Assembly: GCF_004216895.1 (NCBI RefSeq)
Contig: NZ_SGXE01000002.1
Span: 434,001 to 498,000, forward strand
Reading direction: 5' to 3'
Source: Aquimarina brevivitae
GTDB taxonomy: Bacteria; Bacteroidota; Bacteroidia; Flavobacteriales; Flavobacteriaceae
DNA: 64,000 nt
Under the pieces are notes generated by a model. That model worked only from the letters and a program-made list of their open reading frames with translations, was not told the origin of the DNA and did no database searches. The position numbers and the translations under genes are program-made. Positions 34,839 to 41,748 of this stretch are shown piece after piece; position 1 is the stretch's first letter; the number at the start of each line of letters is the position of its first letter.

Positions 34839-36608
34839 TTATTTTACGATTAGTTTTTGTATTGTCGTGGCATTACCGACAGTTAGCTTTACCATAAGCA
34901 TTCCTTTAGGTAAGTCCATTATTTTGGTTCCTTGCTTGTTTGCAGGTAAGTCAGCGCTTAGAATAACTTTACCTAACAAATCAAAGATCTGGAGCGTTCC
35001 TTTTGCAGTAAGTATTTCACTACTGATATAAATACTTCCTGAAGATGGATTTGGATGAATTTTAATGGAAGATAATTCATTTTCATCAACAGAGAGTAGT
35101 TCAAAACACTTCCAACTCAAATCATCTATAGAAACTCTATCACTTGGACTAGCTTTATCAGTAAGAACAATGGACACCGCACCTTCGATATCAATATTCG
35201 AAATCGTTGTGGTTTGCTCTGTATCGCTATAAGGAATAGTCCCTACAGCCGTACCATTAACTCGAACGGTAAAGGTTCCATCTCCTCCACTAAACACTCT
35301 CTTGGTTGTAATGGTAAGTTCGCTGATCCCATTATTGGTGGTTGGTGCAGTTAGTGCTCCATCCCTGATTGTAATTGCAGCTCCGTTTAAGGTTTGATCC
35401 GTTCTGGCATCTGTGGCAGTCCAAGTCCCTCCACCATCACCGGTCCAAGTACGAGTTTCGTAAGAGGAAGCGCTAGTTCCTAAGTTGCTAAAGGTTTCGC
35501 TACCACAGATTTCATCGTTATTATTATTTGGTAGGGTGGTTCCATTGACCGCCTGGCTCAAATCAGAACTATTCCCTGCCTGATCTTTAGCCAATACTGC
35601 AAGCGCGTATGTGGTGTTAGGAGTTAGACCTGAAACCGTTGTATTGGTAGTATTCGTTGAAGTATTCAATGCTCCATTTACATAAATGTCATAAGCAGTC
35701 ACAGCTATATTATCCGTGGAGGCTGACCAACTAAGGTCTAAAGATGAAGTGGTTTCATTGCTTACTACTAAATTATCAGGTACTGTTGGTGCTTCAGTGT
35801 CCGTATTAAAAATCCCCCATCTATCTTCAGCATTGGGCCCACCCCAGATAAGAGTAGCCAAGTATGGATTGTCAATAAATGGGTTTCGATTACCCTGAGC
35901 GTAGGTGTCATTACTATCGTGATAATTGTTTCTATTATCTTCAATTAGGGATACAGGATCTTCTGCATTCCACTCCAAGAATAAATCGATCATATCATCT
36001 GGAGTAGCAGCGTTACTGCCTACACCTACAACACTTGGTAAACAACGATCTCCGTATCGTATGTACATAAACATCATCATTCTGGCCACATCACCTTTCC
36101 ATTCATCCCCTGGGTACCAGTTCCCTTGCGCTGTTGTACCTGAATTTCCGGATCCGTCCGCAAAAGCTTTGTTTCCGCGATCTCCATTTCGCTGCACATC
36201 GGTAGGTCTAAGATGATGCGCATCAGCACCTGGTCCTTCTGAGCCTAAATTTGGGTTACCCAGCGACCGTGGATAGGTGTGCTCTCTATTCCAGTCTCCT
36301 ACATTACCACCATTCATCGTTTTTGACCTTGATCTATCATTGGTTACATCCGCATCGGAGCCATCTTCCCAACCGTACAACAAAATTACATTATTGGAAT
36401 TATTTGGGTCTTCGTCGGTAATTCTACTGGCTTCCCAAACTCCAGGAGTATAGGTTAAAAAATTAGTATGTGTATTGGTAACTTTTGTAGCCAACTCGCT
36501 TTTTAAAGCAAGTCCGGTTAATGATAAATTTACATCATCATAATAAGCCTGTTGTGCATAGCAATAAACGCTAAGTAATAACGCAACAAGAATTGTAATT
36601 CTTTTCAT
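34839..36608 (-). CDS. Secreted endonuclease I with FnIII domain and T9SS tail
   Basis: A 589-residue secreted nuclease. Signal peptide (cleaved near CYAQ), then an endonuclease I/Bsn-type domain at about 20-255 with the catalytic beta-beta-alpha-metal segment GDWNREHTYPRS (H110) and ADAHHLRPTDVQRNGDRGN, and DEWKGDVARMMMFMYIRY. A fibronectin type III domain follows (about 272-360, PTVPDNLVVSNET ... LPNNNND), then a beta domain with DRVSIDDLSWKCF and a type A T9SS sorting domain (IKIHPNPSSGSIYIS ... PKGMLMVKLTVGNATTIQKLIVK). It should digest extracellular DNA/RNA for nutrients. An 8-bp gap separates it from the rRNA methyltransferase gene upstream, so the two may share a transcript. Confidence 0.94.
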   Translation of the reverse strand: MKRITILVALLLSVYCYAQQAYYDDVNLSLTGLALKSELATKVTNTHTNFLTYTPGVWEASRITDEDPNNSNNVILLYGWEDGSDADVTNDRSRSKTMNGGNVGDWNREHTYPRSLGNPNLGSEGPGADAHHLRPTDVQRNGDRGNKAFADGSGNSGTTAQGNWYPGDEWKGDVARMMMFMYIRYGDRCLPSVVGVGSNAATPDDMIDLFLEWNAEDPVSLIEDNRNNYHDSNDTYAQGNRNPFIDNPYLATLIWGGPNAEDRWGIFNTDTEAPTVPDNLVVSNETTSSLDLSWSASTDNIAVTAYDIYVNGALNTSTNTTNTTVSGLTPNTTYALAVLAKDQAGNSSDLSQAVNGTTLPNNNNDEICGSETFSNLGTSASSYETRTWTGDGGGTWTATDARTDQTLNGAAITIRDGALTAPTTNNGISELTITTKRVFSGGDGTFTVRVNGTAVGTIPYSDTEQTTTISNIDIEGAVSIVLTDKASPSDRVSIDDLSWKCFELLSVDENELSSIKIHPNPSSGSIYISSEILTAKGTLQIFDLLGKVILSADLPANKQGTKIMDLPKGMLMVKLTVGNATTIQKLIVK

Positions 36609-36615
36609 TTCAACA

Positions 36616-37827
36616 CTACTGTTTTCTTTCTAAAAGCGCCATATAAAAACCATCAAAGCCACTAGAAGAAGGGTAAATATTTTTGTCTTTAACTAATTTA
36701 AAATCAGACCCTATTTCTTTAGATAAAAAAGAGTCCACTTGTTTTCTGTTTTCTGAGGGTAGGATAGAGCAGGTGGCGTAAACTAATTTTCCACCTGGCT
36801 TTACTATTTTTGAATAGTTTTCTAGGATATCTGCTTGTGTTTTCTGAATACTTTCTAAAAATTCAGGGGATAATTTCCATTTAGCATCTGGATTTCTGCT
36901 AAGTACTCCAAGACCCGTACAAGGTGCATCGATGAGTACACGATCTGCTTTTTTATGTAATTTTTTGATGTCTTTAGTGCTTTCGATAGTTCTGGTTTCG
37001 ATATTATGAGCACCAGCGCGTCTTGCACGTCTTTTGAGTTCTTTAAGTTTATTCCCATAGATATCCATAGCAATAACCTGTCCTTTGTTTTCCATTAATG
37101 CTGCTAAATGCAAAGATTTTCCACCGGCTCCTGCACAAGTGTCTACGACACGCTGTCCTGGTTCCACGTCCAGAAATTTAGCGACTAGCTGTGATGAAGC
37201 ATCTTGAACTTCGAACAAACCATCTTTAAAAGCTTTGGTAGCAAAAACATTTGCTCTTTCAATAAGTTGTACAGCACTCGGGTATCCTTTTAACGTTTCT
37301 GCTTCAATATCCTCTTCTTTTAGTAGTTGAATCAGTTTTTCTGTAGTTGTTTTTAAGGTGTTTACTCGAAGCACTACAGGTGCTTGTTCATTAAGAGCTG
37401 CTAATTCTTTTTCCCATATATCAGGTAATTGCTGCATTCCTAATTCATCTAACCAATCAGGAATAGATTCACGAAACTTTCTGATTTTACTCAACTCGTC
37501 AAATTTTCCCTTAATTCGTCGGGTAGGAGTGGGTTCTATTTGTTTCCAATCAGGAAGTGTTATACCGCGTAAAGTTGCCCAAACGGCAAAAATTCGCCAT
37601 AAATTTTCTCGGTTGTAGGGTTCTTTTACTTCAGCAATTTCAGCATATAATCTTTTCCATCGTACAATGTCATATACTGTTTCTGCTATAAAACCTCTAT
37701 CTCTGGATCCCCATCTTTTATCGCGCTTTAATAAAGATTGAACCACCTTATCGGCGTAGGCGTTTTCATTAAAAATTTCATTAAGCCCGTCTATAACGGC
37801 AAAGACCAGATTTCTATGTAATCTCAT
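36616..37827 (-). CDS. RsmB/NSUN-family RNA m5C methyltransferase
   Basis: A 403-residue SAM-dependent RNA (cytosine-C5) methyltransferase. The N-terminal part (1-140) is a NusB-like helical domain (WGSRDRGFIAETVYDIVRWKR). The catalytic domain shows motif I DTCAGAGGKSLHLAALM (about 229-245), motif IV with C303 in IDAPCTGLGVLSRNPDAKW and motif VI with the nucleophile C353 in VYATCSILPSEN. Both cysteines of the m5C mechanism are present. 16S rRNA is the likely substrate by analogy with RsmB, but NSUN-type enzymes also act on other RNAs. It is divergent from the lipoprotein gene at 37902. Confidence 0.92.
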   Translation of the reverse strand: MRLHRNLVFAVIDGLNEIFNENAYADKVVQSLLKRDKRWGSRDRGFIAETVYDIVRWKRLYAEIAEVKEPYNRENLWRIFAVWATLRGITLPDWKQIEPTPTRRIKGKFDELSKIRKFRESIPDWLDELGMQQLPDIWEKELAALNEQAPVVLRVNTLKTTTEKLIQLLKEEDIEAETLKGYPSAVQLIERANVFATKAFKDGLFEVQDASSQLVAKFLDVEPGQRVVDTCAGAGGKSLHLAALMENKGQVIAMDIYGNKLKELKRRARRAGAHNIETRTIESTKDIKKLHKKADRVLIDAPCTGLGVLSRNPDAKWKLSPEFLESIQKTQADILENYSKIVKPGGKLVYATCSILPSENRKQVDSFLSKEIGSDFKLVKDKNIYPSSSGFDGFYMALLERKQ

Positions 37828-37901
37828 ATTTATTCTTAAAAGGAGTGCAAAGGTAAACCTTTGTATAGAATAACTATTATCTTTAAGTCAAAATTCTATG
37901 C

Positions 37902-38969
37902 ATGAAGCGATTATCCTTGTTTTTTATAATTTTATCGGCTTTTAGTAGTTGTAAGCAGTCTGAAACTTCAAAAATTGAGGTTGAACGAGATGTACAAGGA
38001 GTGCAAATAGAGGATGTTCTTGTAGACTCTATTAGTATCCGAGCTATACACGTAGACCAAAATAACATGTATTATGCAGGTACAGCAGGAAAATACGGAG
38101 TTATTCAATGGGATACACAAGTTAAGGACTTTCAGTTGATTCAAAAAACGGTGCTACACAATGAGGAGAAGCCACATTTTAGAGCTATCGCTGCAAATGC
38201 CACTCATTTTTATATATTAAGTATCGCTAATCCAGCCTTATTATATAAAATCGACAAAAAGACGTATGAGCGTGAACTCGTTTATAAAGAAGAGGGAGCA
38301 AATGTGTTTTATGATGCGATGACTTTTTTAAATGACAAACAAGGAATCGCAATAGGAGATCCTACAGATAATTGTATGTCTGTACTACTTACTTATGATG
38401 GTGGTGCCCATTGGAAAAAGGTAAGTTGTGACCACTTACCTGAAGCAGTTGAGGGCGAAGCCGCTTTTGCTGCAAGTAATGGTAACATATTTTATGGAAA
38501 CGATCAAATCTTCTTTATATCGGGTGGAGCATCTTCTAGGGTATATAGTAAGAAAGTTGATGAAACGGACTGGCGTGTACAAAAGTTGCCTATTGTTCAG
38601 GGAACTCAAACTACGGGAGCCTATGCTATGGACTTTATTTCAGATAGTTTAGGAATAATTTACGGGGGAGACTATATGCAACCTACAAAAACAGAAAATA
38701 CTATCGTTTTTACAAATGATGCCGGTAAGTCCTGGTCTAGCATTGCCAACCATAAAAATCCGGGATATAAAAGTTCGGTTCAATTTTTTCCAGCAGGAAA
38801 AGGCAAGCATATTGTAGCTGTTGGATTTACCGGTATTGCTGTGTCAAACAATTATGGAAGATCCTGGCAAACCTTGAGTAAAGAGCCTTTTTATACCTTG
38901 AGGTTTATAAATGACTCTATAGCTTTTGCTGCGGGTAAAAACAGAATAAGTAAACTAACATTTGACTAA
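37902..38969 (+). CDS. BNR/YCF48-like propeller lipoprotein
   Basis: A 355-residue lipoprotein (lipobox SAFSSC, Cys17). The body has repeated units of the kind seen in YCF48/BNR propellers, for example LTYDGGAHWKKVSC, VFTNDAGKSWSSIAN and AVSNNYGRSWQTLS, each with the (D/N)xGxxW Asp-box. Flavobacterial relatives are often labelled oxidoreductase without evidence; I see no cofactor or redox motif. It may be a binding or assembly protein at the inner face of the outer membrane. It is divergent from the methyltransferase gene and converges with the Spy-like gene. Confidence 0.75.
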   Translation: MKRLSLFFIILSAFSSCKQSETSKIEVERDVQGVQIEDVLVDSISIRAIHVDQNNMYYAGTAGKYGVIQWDTQVKDFQLIQKTVLHNEEKPHFRAIAANATHFYILSIANPALLYKIDKKTYERELVYKEEGANVFYDAMTFLNDKQGIAIGDPTDNCMSVLLTYDGGAHWKKVSCDHLPEAVEGEAAFAASNGNIFYGNDQIFFISGGASSRVYSKKVDETDWRVQKLPIVQGTQTTGAYAMDFISDSLGIIYGGDYMQPTKTENTIVFTNDAGKSWSSIANHKNPGYKSSVQFFPAGKGKHIVAVGFTGIAVSNNYGRSWQTLSKEPFYTLRFINDSIAFAAGKNRISKLTFD

Positions 38970-39018
38970 AATTACTTGTTTACTTGTATACGGATCTCTA
39001 AAGGATGATGCATCAACT

Positions 39019-39465
39019 TTAATTTCGTTGATTTCTTCTTCGTTCTCTAAGTTGTTGGACCAATCGTTTATTAAAGTCTGCTTCGGCTTTAATGAGTTTC
39101 AATATCTTGATATTAGGGATCACTTTTTTCAAAGCATTTAAATACGATTTTCTCAAGGATAATTTCTTTTCTTCTAACAGTATAAAATTATCAAGATAGG
39201 TGCCCGCTTTTTGATCCGTCAGCTCAGCAGCTGTAAATTGCTGTCTTAAATTTTGAATAAGATTTCTTTCTTCGGCTTTTACAGTATCTAAATTGTCTTC
39301 ATACGTATTATATACCGGCCAAAACTGCTGCGCTTCCTTAGTGGTAAGGTTTAGTTGTTCTGTGATATATGCGATTTTAAAGGCTTTGATACGTTCTTGT
39401 GGTGTGCGCTGCGCTACACCGACATAACAAAGTAAAAAAGTAAAAAGTAGTAGACTATATTTCAT
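39019..39465 (-). CDS. Spy/CpxP-like periplasmic protein of sigma-factor operon
   Basis: A 148-residue protein with a signal peptide (KYSLLLFTFLLCYVGVAQ). The rest is helical and charged, with YITEQLNLTTKEAQQFWPVYN, like the LTxxQ-type repeat of Spy/CpxP proteins, followed by a long coiled-coil stretch and a basic tail (RLVQQLRERRRNQRN). I chose the ATG at 39465 because it places the signal peptide at the start; a longer frame from 39510 overlaps the preceding gene. It is the third gene after an ECF sigma factor and an anti-sigma-like protein, an order known in flavobacteria; it is probably a periplasmic sensor or chaperone for that system (inference). Confidence 0.75.
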   Translation of the reverse strand: MKYSLLLFTFLLCYVGVAQRTPQERIKAFKIAYITEQLNLTTKEAQQFWPVYNTYEDNLDTVKAEERNLIQNLRQQFTAAELTDQKAGTYLDNFILLEEKKLSLRKSYLNALKKVIPNIKILKLIKAEADFNKRLVQQLRERRRNQRN

Positions 39466-39475
39466 GTTCAATAGT

Positions 39476-39976
39476 TTAATCAAGGTACATAATTTCATTT
39501 TCAATATCATTTTCAGAAAGATAATCTAGTAGTGCTTCTTCATTTACTGGATTTTCTTCATAGCTTTCTGTAAGGTCAATATCTTTACCAATAATGGATA
39601 TTAACTCGTCATCAGTAAGTTCAATATTTCCTTCTTCAATATAAAGGCTAATTTCCGTAGTCTTTAGATCTTTAAAGGTAATGTTATTTTGATCTGGTAA
39701 TAGGGTAAATAGTAACGCTATTGCAGCAGCAATGCCGGATAATAGTAACACCTTTTTGCGCTTAAAAAGCGGTATCACTTTAGATTTATTTTCCACTCTT
39801 TGCAGCACAGTTTGTTCCAAACCTTCAAAATATCCCTCCGGGACTTCGAAGCCGTGCTGACCAGAAGTAGTTCTTTCTTCTGTCTTTAATCTTGACAAAA
39901 CGCTATCTTCTAGTCCTTCGAAATAATTCTTAGGAATTGAAAAACCTGATTTGCTATTTGATTTATCTGTACTCAT
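39476..39976 (-). CDS. Membrane protein, probable anti-sigma factor
   Basis: A 166-residue protein with one membrane helix (VLLLSGIAAAIALLFTLLP, about 89-107) and no signal peptide, so the first 85 residues face the cytoplasm. That part holds two copies of the same short unit, GFSIPKNYFEGLEDSVLSRL and GFEVPEGYFEGLEQTVLQRV, i.e. F-x-(I/V)-P-x-x-YFEGLE. The acidic C-terminal part lies in the periplasm. It is encoded 32 bp after an ECF sigma factor gene, so it is very likely the factor's anti-sigma partner, though it lacks a recognisable zinc-binding anti-sigma domain (ZAS). Confidence 0.7.
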   Translation of the reverse strand: MSTDKSNSKSGFSIPKNYFEGLEDSVLSRLKTEERTTSGQHGFEVPEGYFEGLEQTVLQRVENKSKVIPLFKRKKVLLLSGIAAAIALLFTLLPDQNNITFKDLKTTEISLYIEEGNIELTDDELISIIGKDIDLTESYEENPVNEEALLDYLSENDIENEIMYLD

Positions 39977-40008
39977 TTGTTATTTTGACTCTTATTAGTA
40001 CCAAAGGT

Positions 40009-40572
40009 TTAATTGGATTTTATAAATTCTTCAATCTTTTTAGTGGCCAGATGGTAGGATGCTTTTAAAGCTCCTTCGCTTGTACCCAATATATCTGATA
40101 TTTCTTTGTATTTTAAATCTTCAAAATACTTCATATTAAACACTAATTGTTGTTTTTCTGGTAACGTGGCTATGGCGCATTGTAATTTATATTGCATTTC
40201 ATCGCCATCATAATATACATCTGCTTTTAGATTTTGAACAAGAAGGGAGCTAAGTTCTTGGTTGGTGATACCTTTTTTATTAGCCTGTTTGTTTAAAAAG
40301 GTAATTGCTTCATTGGTGGCGATGCGGTAAAGCCAGGAATATAACTTGCTTTCGCTTTTAAATTTTGAAATATTCTGATAGACTTTTATAAAAACATTTT
40401 GTAATACATCATCCGTATCATCATGATTTTTTAGCATATTCCTGATATGCCAATACAATCTTTCTTTATAAGTAGTAATTATTTCTCGTAATACAAGGTT
40501 AATATCCTTACCAGACTTTATATCGATTAAGATTTGCTCTTCTTGATGTTTCAACTTTGGATTTCTTATCAT
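40009..40572 (-). CDS. ECF-type RNA polymerase sigma factor
   Basis: A 187-residue sigma-70-family factor of the extracytoplasmic function type. Region 2 is visible in RLYWHIRNMLKNHDDTDDVL, QNVFIKVYQNISKF and SWLYRIATNEAITFLNK (about 35-100); region 4 in LPEKQQLVFNMKYFEDLKYKEI and GTSEGALKASYHLATKKIEEF (about 140-185). There is no region 3 or 1. It heads a minus-strand operon with an anti-sigma-like membrane protein and a Spy-like protein, pointing to an envelope-stress function. The small-RNA array begins about 170 bp away in divergent orientation. Confidence 0.92.
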   Translation of the reverse strand: MIRNPKLKHQEEQILIDIKSGKDINLVLREIITTYKERLYWHIRNMLKNHDDTDDVLQNVFIKVYQNISKFKSESKLYSWLYRIATNEAITFLNKQANKKGITNQELSSLLVQNLKADVYYDGDEMQYKLQCAIATLPEKQQLVFNMKYFEDLKYKEISDILGTSEGALKASYHLATKKIEEFIKSN

Positions 40573-40738
40573 TTAAAATTAATCATCTACCTAATGGTTT
40601 ATTGTTAAGACTAACATAAATATAAAAGGTTTAATCCTGGTGTAAGAAAATTTTGTAAGAATTTGTTTGTATTGTGTAATGAGGAGGTATTATTTTAGAA
40701 CAACTAAAATATTTAATCGATAAAAAGCATCAAAATAT
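40573..40738. other. Spacer between the sigma-factor gene and the small-RNA array
   Basis: AT-rich spacer in which the promoter of the sigma-factor operon must lie on the minus strand. I see no gene, repeat or clear operator in it. It separates two divergently transcribed units. Confidence 0.5.
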
Positions 40739-40768
40739 TTTGTGAGTTGGTTTTTTTAAATACATTTG
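40739..40768 (+). promoter_or_regulatory. Promoter of small-RNA unit 1
   Basis: TTTG at 40739-40742 and TACATTTG at 40761-40768, spaced by 18 bp, a full match to the Bacteroidota housekeeping promoter pattern TTTG and TAnnTTTG. Transcription should begin at about 40772-40774. Confidence 0.8.
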
Positions 40769-40772
40769 CCCC

Positions 40773-40907
40773 GTGAAAATGAGTTGTGCTTATTTTAGAT
40801 TACTAAAGTAAGCCGTAAAAGTGAGTTTTAATTTTAGAGTAACATCTAATTTTAAGATGATTTGTGTGAAGGAAGAGAGTGTTAGCAATAACACTCTCTT
40901 TTATTTT
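40773..40907 (+). ncRNA. Tandem small RNA, unit 1 (divergent copy)
   Basis: First of four tandem small-RNA units. The predicted transcript is about 135 nt, beginning GTGAAAATGAGTT as in the other units. Hairpin 1 is GCTTATTTTAG/CTAAAGTAAGC around ATTA, different in sequence from units 2-4 but in the same place. It then shares GTGAGTTTTAATTTTAGAG and AAGATGATTTGTGTGAAGG with them. The terminator is a 12-bp stem (40873-40884 with 40889-40900) closed by a GCAA tetraloop and followed by TTATTTT. Unlike the others it lacks C-rich loops. No conserved reading frame fits all copies, so it is not a protein gene. Role unknown. Confidence 0.8.
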
Positions 40908-40970
40908 ACGCTGATATTTAAAAGTAAGAAAAAGATTACAATACATCTTATTAATGTCTTTAAAAATGTT

Positions 40971-40985
40971 AAAACTACACGTTTT
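40971..40985. repeat. Inverted repeat upstream of small-RNA unit 2
   Basis: AAAAC-TACAC-GTTTT, about 23 bp before the -33 element of unit 2. The same place holds AAAAT-GCAT-ATTTT before unit 3 (41246-41259) and AAAAT-GACAT-ATTTT before unit 4 (41520-41534), so the arm change C/G to T/A is matched on both sides. It may be a regulator site, but arms are short and AT-rich. Confidence 0.35.
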
Positions 40986-41007
40986 ATAGATAAAATGCAC
41001 AATTTTG

Positions 41008-41038
41008 TTTGGAGGACAATAATTTTTAGCTATCTTTA
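41008..41038 (+). promoter_or_regulatory. Promoter of small-RNA unit 2
   Basis: TTTG at 41008-41011 and TATCTTTA at 41031-41038 with 19 bp between. The stretch from TTTGGAGGACAATAA to the -7 element is almost the same before units 2, 3 and 4. Confidence 0.8.
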
Positions 41039-41042
41039 CAAA

Positions 41043-41180
41043 GTGAAAATGAGTTAGTGCTTTCATTATCCCCAAGATGAAAGTTTTTTAAAAGTGAGTT
41101 TTAATTTTAGAGTAAGCCCCTAAATTAAGATGATTTGTGTGAAGGAAAAGAGCGTTAGTAATAACGCTCTTTTTTATTTT
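41043..41180 (+). ncRNA. Tandem small RNA, unit 2
   Basis: Predicted transcript of about 138 nt. Hairpin 1: CTTTCAT (41060-41066) with ATGAAAG (41077-41083) around the loop TATCCCCAAG. Hairpin 2: TTAATTTTAG (41101-41110) with CTAAATTAA (41120-41128), one bulged T, around AGTAAGCCC. A single-stranded purine-rich stretch (GTGTGAAGG) precedes the terminator, a perfect 12-bp stem (41146-41157 with 41162-41173) with a GTAA tetraloop and a T-rich tail. Both internal loops show runs of C that could serve as pairing seeds (inference). Unit 4 is identical over this length except at the tail; unit 3 has one substitution. Confidence 0.85.
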
Positions 41181-41281
41181 GAGACAGCATAATAGTATAT
41201 AAGTAAATTCTTACAATCTTGTTATATATTCGATTTAAATATGTTAAAATGCATATTTTTTAGATAAAATACACAATTCTG

Positions 41282-41312
41282 TTTGGAGGACAATAATTTT
41301 TAGTTATCTTTA
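41282..41312 (+). promoter_or_regulatory. Promoter of small-RNA unit 3
   Basis: TTTG at 41282-41285 and TATCTTTA at 41305-41312 with 19 bp between, the same arrangement as in units 2 and 4. Confidence 0.8.
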
Positions 41313-41316
41313 CAAA

Positions 41317-41454
41317 GTGAAAATGAGTTAGTGCTTTCATTATCCCCAAGATGAAAGTTTTTTAAAAGTGAATTTTAATTTTAGAGTAAGCCCCTAAATT
41401 AAGATGATTTGTGTGAAGGAAAAGAGCGTTAGTAATAACGCTCTTTTTTATTTT
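41317..41454 (+). ncRNA. Tandem small RNA, unit 3
   Basis: Third copy, about 138 nt, 274 bp after unit 2. It differs from unit 2 within the transcript only by G to A in the AAAGTGAATTTTAA stretch before hairpin 2. Both C-rich loops and the terminator (stem 41420-41431 with 41436-41447, GTAA loop) are unchanged. The spacer behind it has many differences from the spacer behind unit 2. Confidence 0.85.
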
Positions 41455-41556
41455 GAGATAGTACAACAAAATATAGGTAAATTCTTACAATTATATTATT
41501 TATCAAACTTAAATATGTTAAAATGACATATTTTATAGATAAAATACACAATTTTG

Positions 41557-41587
41557 TTTGGAGGACAATAATTTTTAATTATCTTTA
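41557..41587 (+). promoter_or_regulatory. Promoter of small-RNA unit 4
   Basis: TTTG at 41557-41560 and TATCTTTA at 41580-41587 with 19 bp between, matching units 2 and 3. Confidence 0.8.
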
Positions 41588-41591
41588 CAAA

Positions 41592-41729
41592 GTGAAAATG
41601 AGTTAGTGCTTTCATTATCCCCAAGATGAAAGTTTTTTAAAAGTGAGTTTTAATTTTAGAGTAAGCCCCTAAATTAAGATGATTTGTGTGAAGGAAAAGA
41701 GCGTTAGTAATAACGCTCTTTTTTATTTA
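41592..41729 (+). ncRNA. Tandem small RNA, unit 4
   Basis: Last copy, 275 bp after unit 3. The transcript is identical to unit 2 up to the T tail. The terminator stem is 41695-41706 with 41711-41722 (GTAA loop). It ends 20 bp before the stop codon of the convergent ABC exporter gene, so the same hairpin may also stop that gene's transcript from the other side, and antisense overlap with its 3' end is possible. Confidence 0.85.
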
Positions 41730-41748
41730 TTGATATGTTGAAGTGATG

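Noticed and set aside
40803..41075. Open frames on both strands across small-RNA unit 1 (78 and 90 codons)
   Set aside because: They cross a strong terminator and promoter, have low-complexity translations, and the matching frames in units 2-4 are broken by stop codons.
41043..41180. Short peptides inside the small RNA (for example a frame from ATG at about 41130)
   Set aside because: The frame runs through the terminator stem and beyond, and another short GTG frame ends after nine codons; neither is kept in unit 1.
40739..41729. The repeats as a CRISPR array or as insertion-sequence/MITE copies
   Set aside because: The repeat period is about 274 bp with no short unique spacers, there are no terminal inverted repeats or target duplications, and each unit has a promoter and a terminator.
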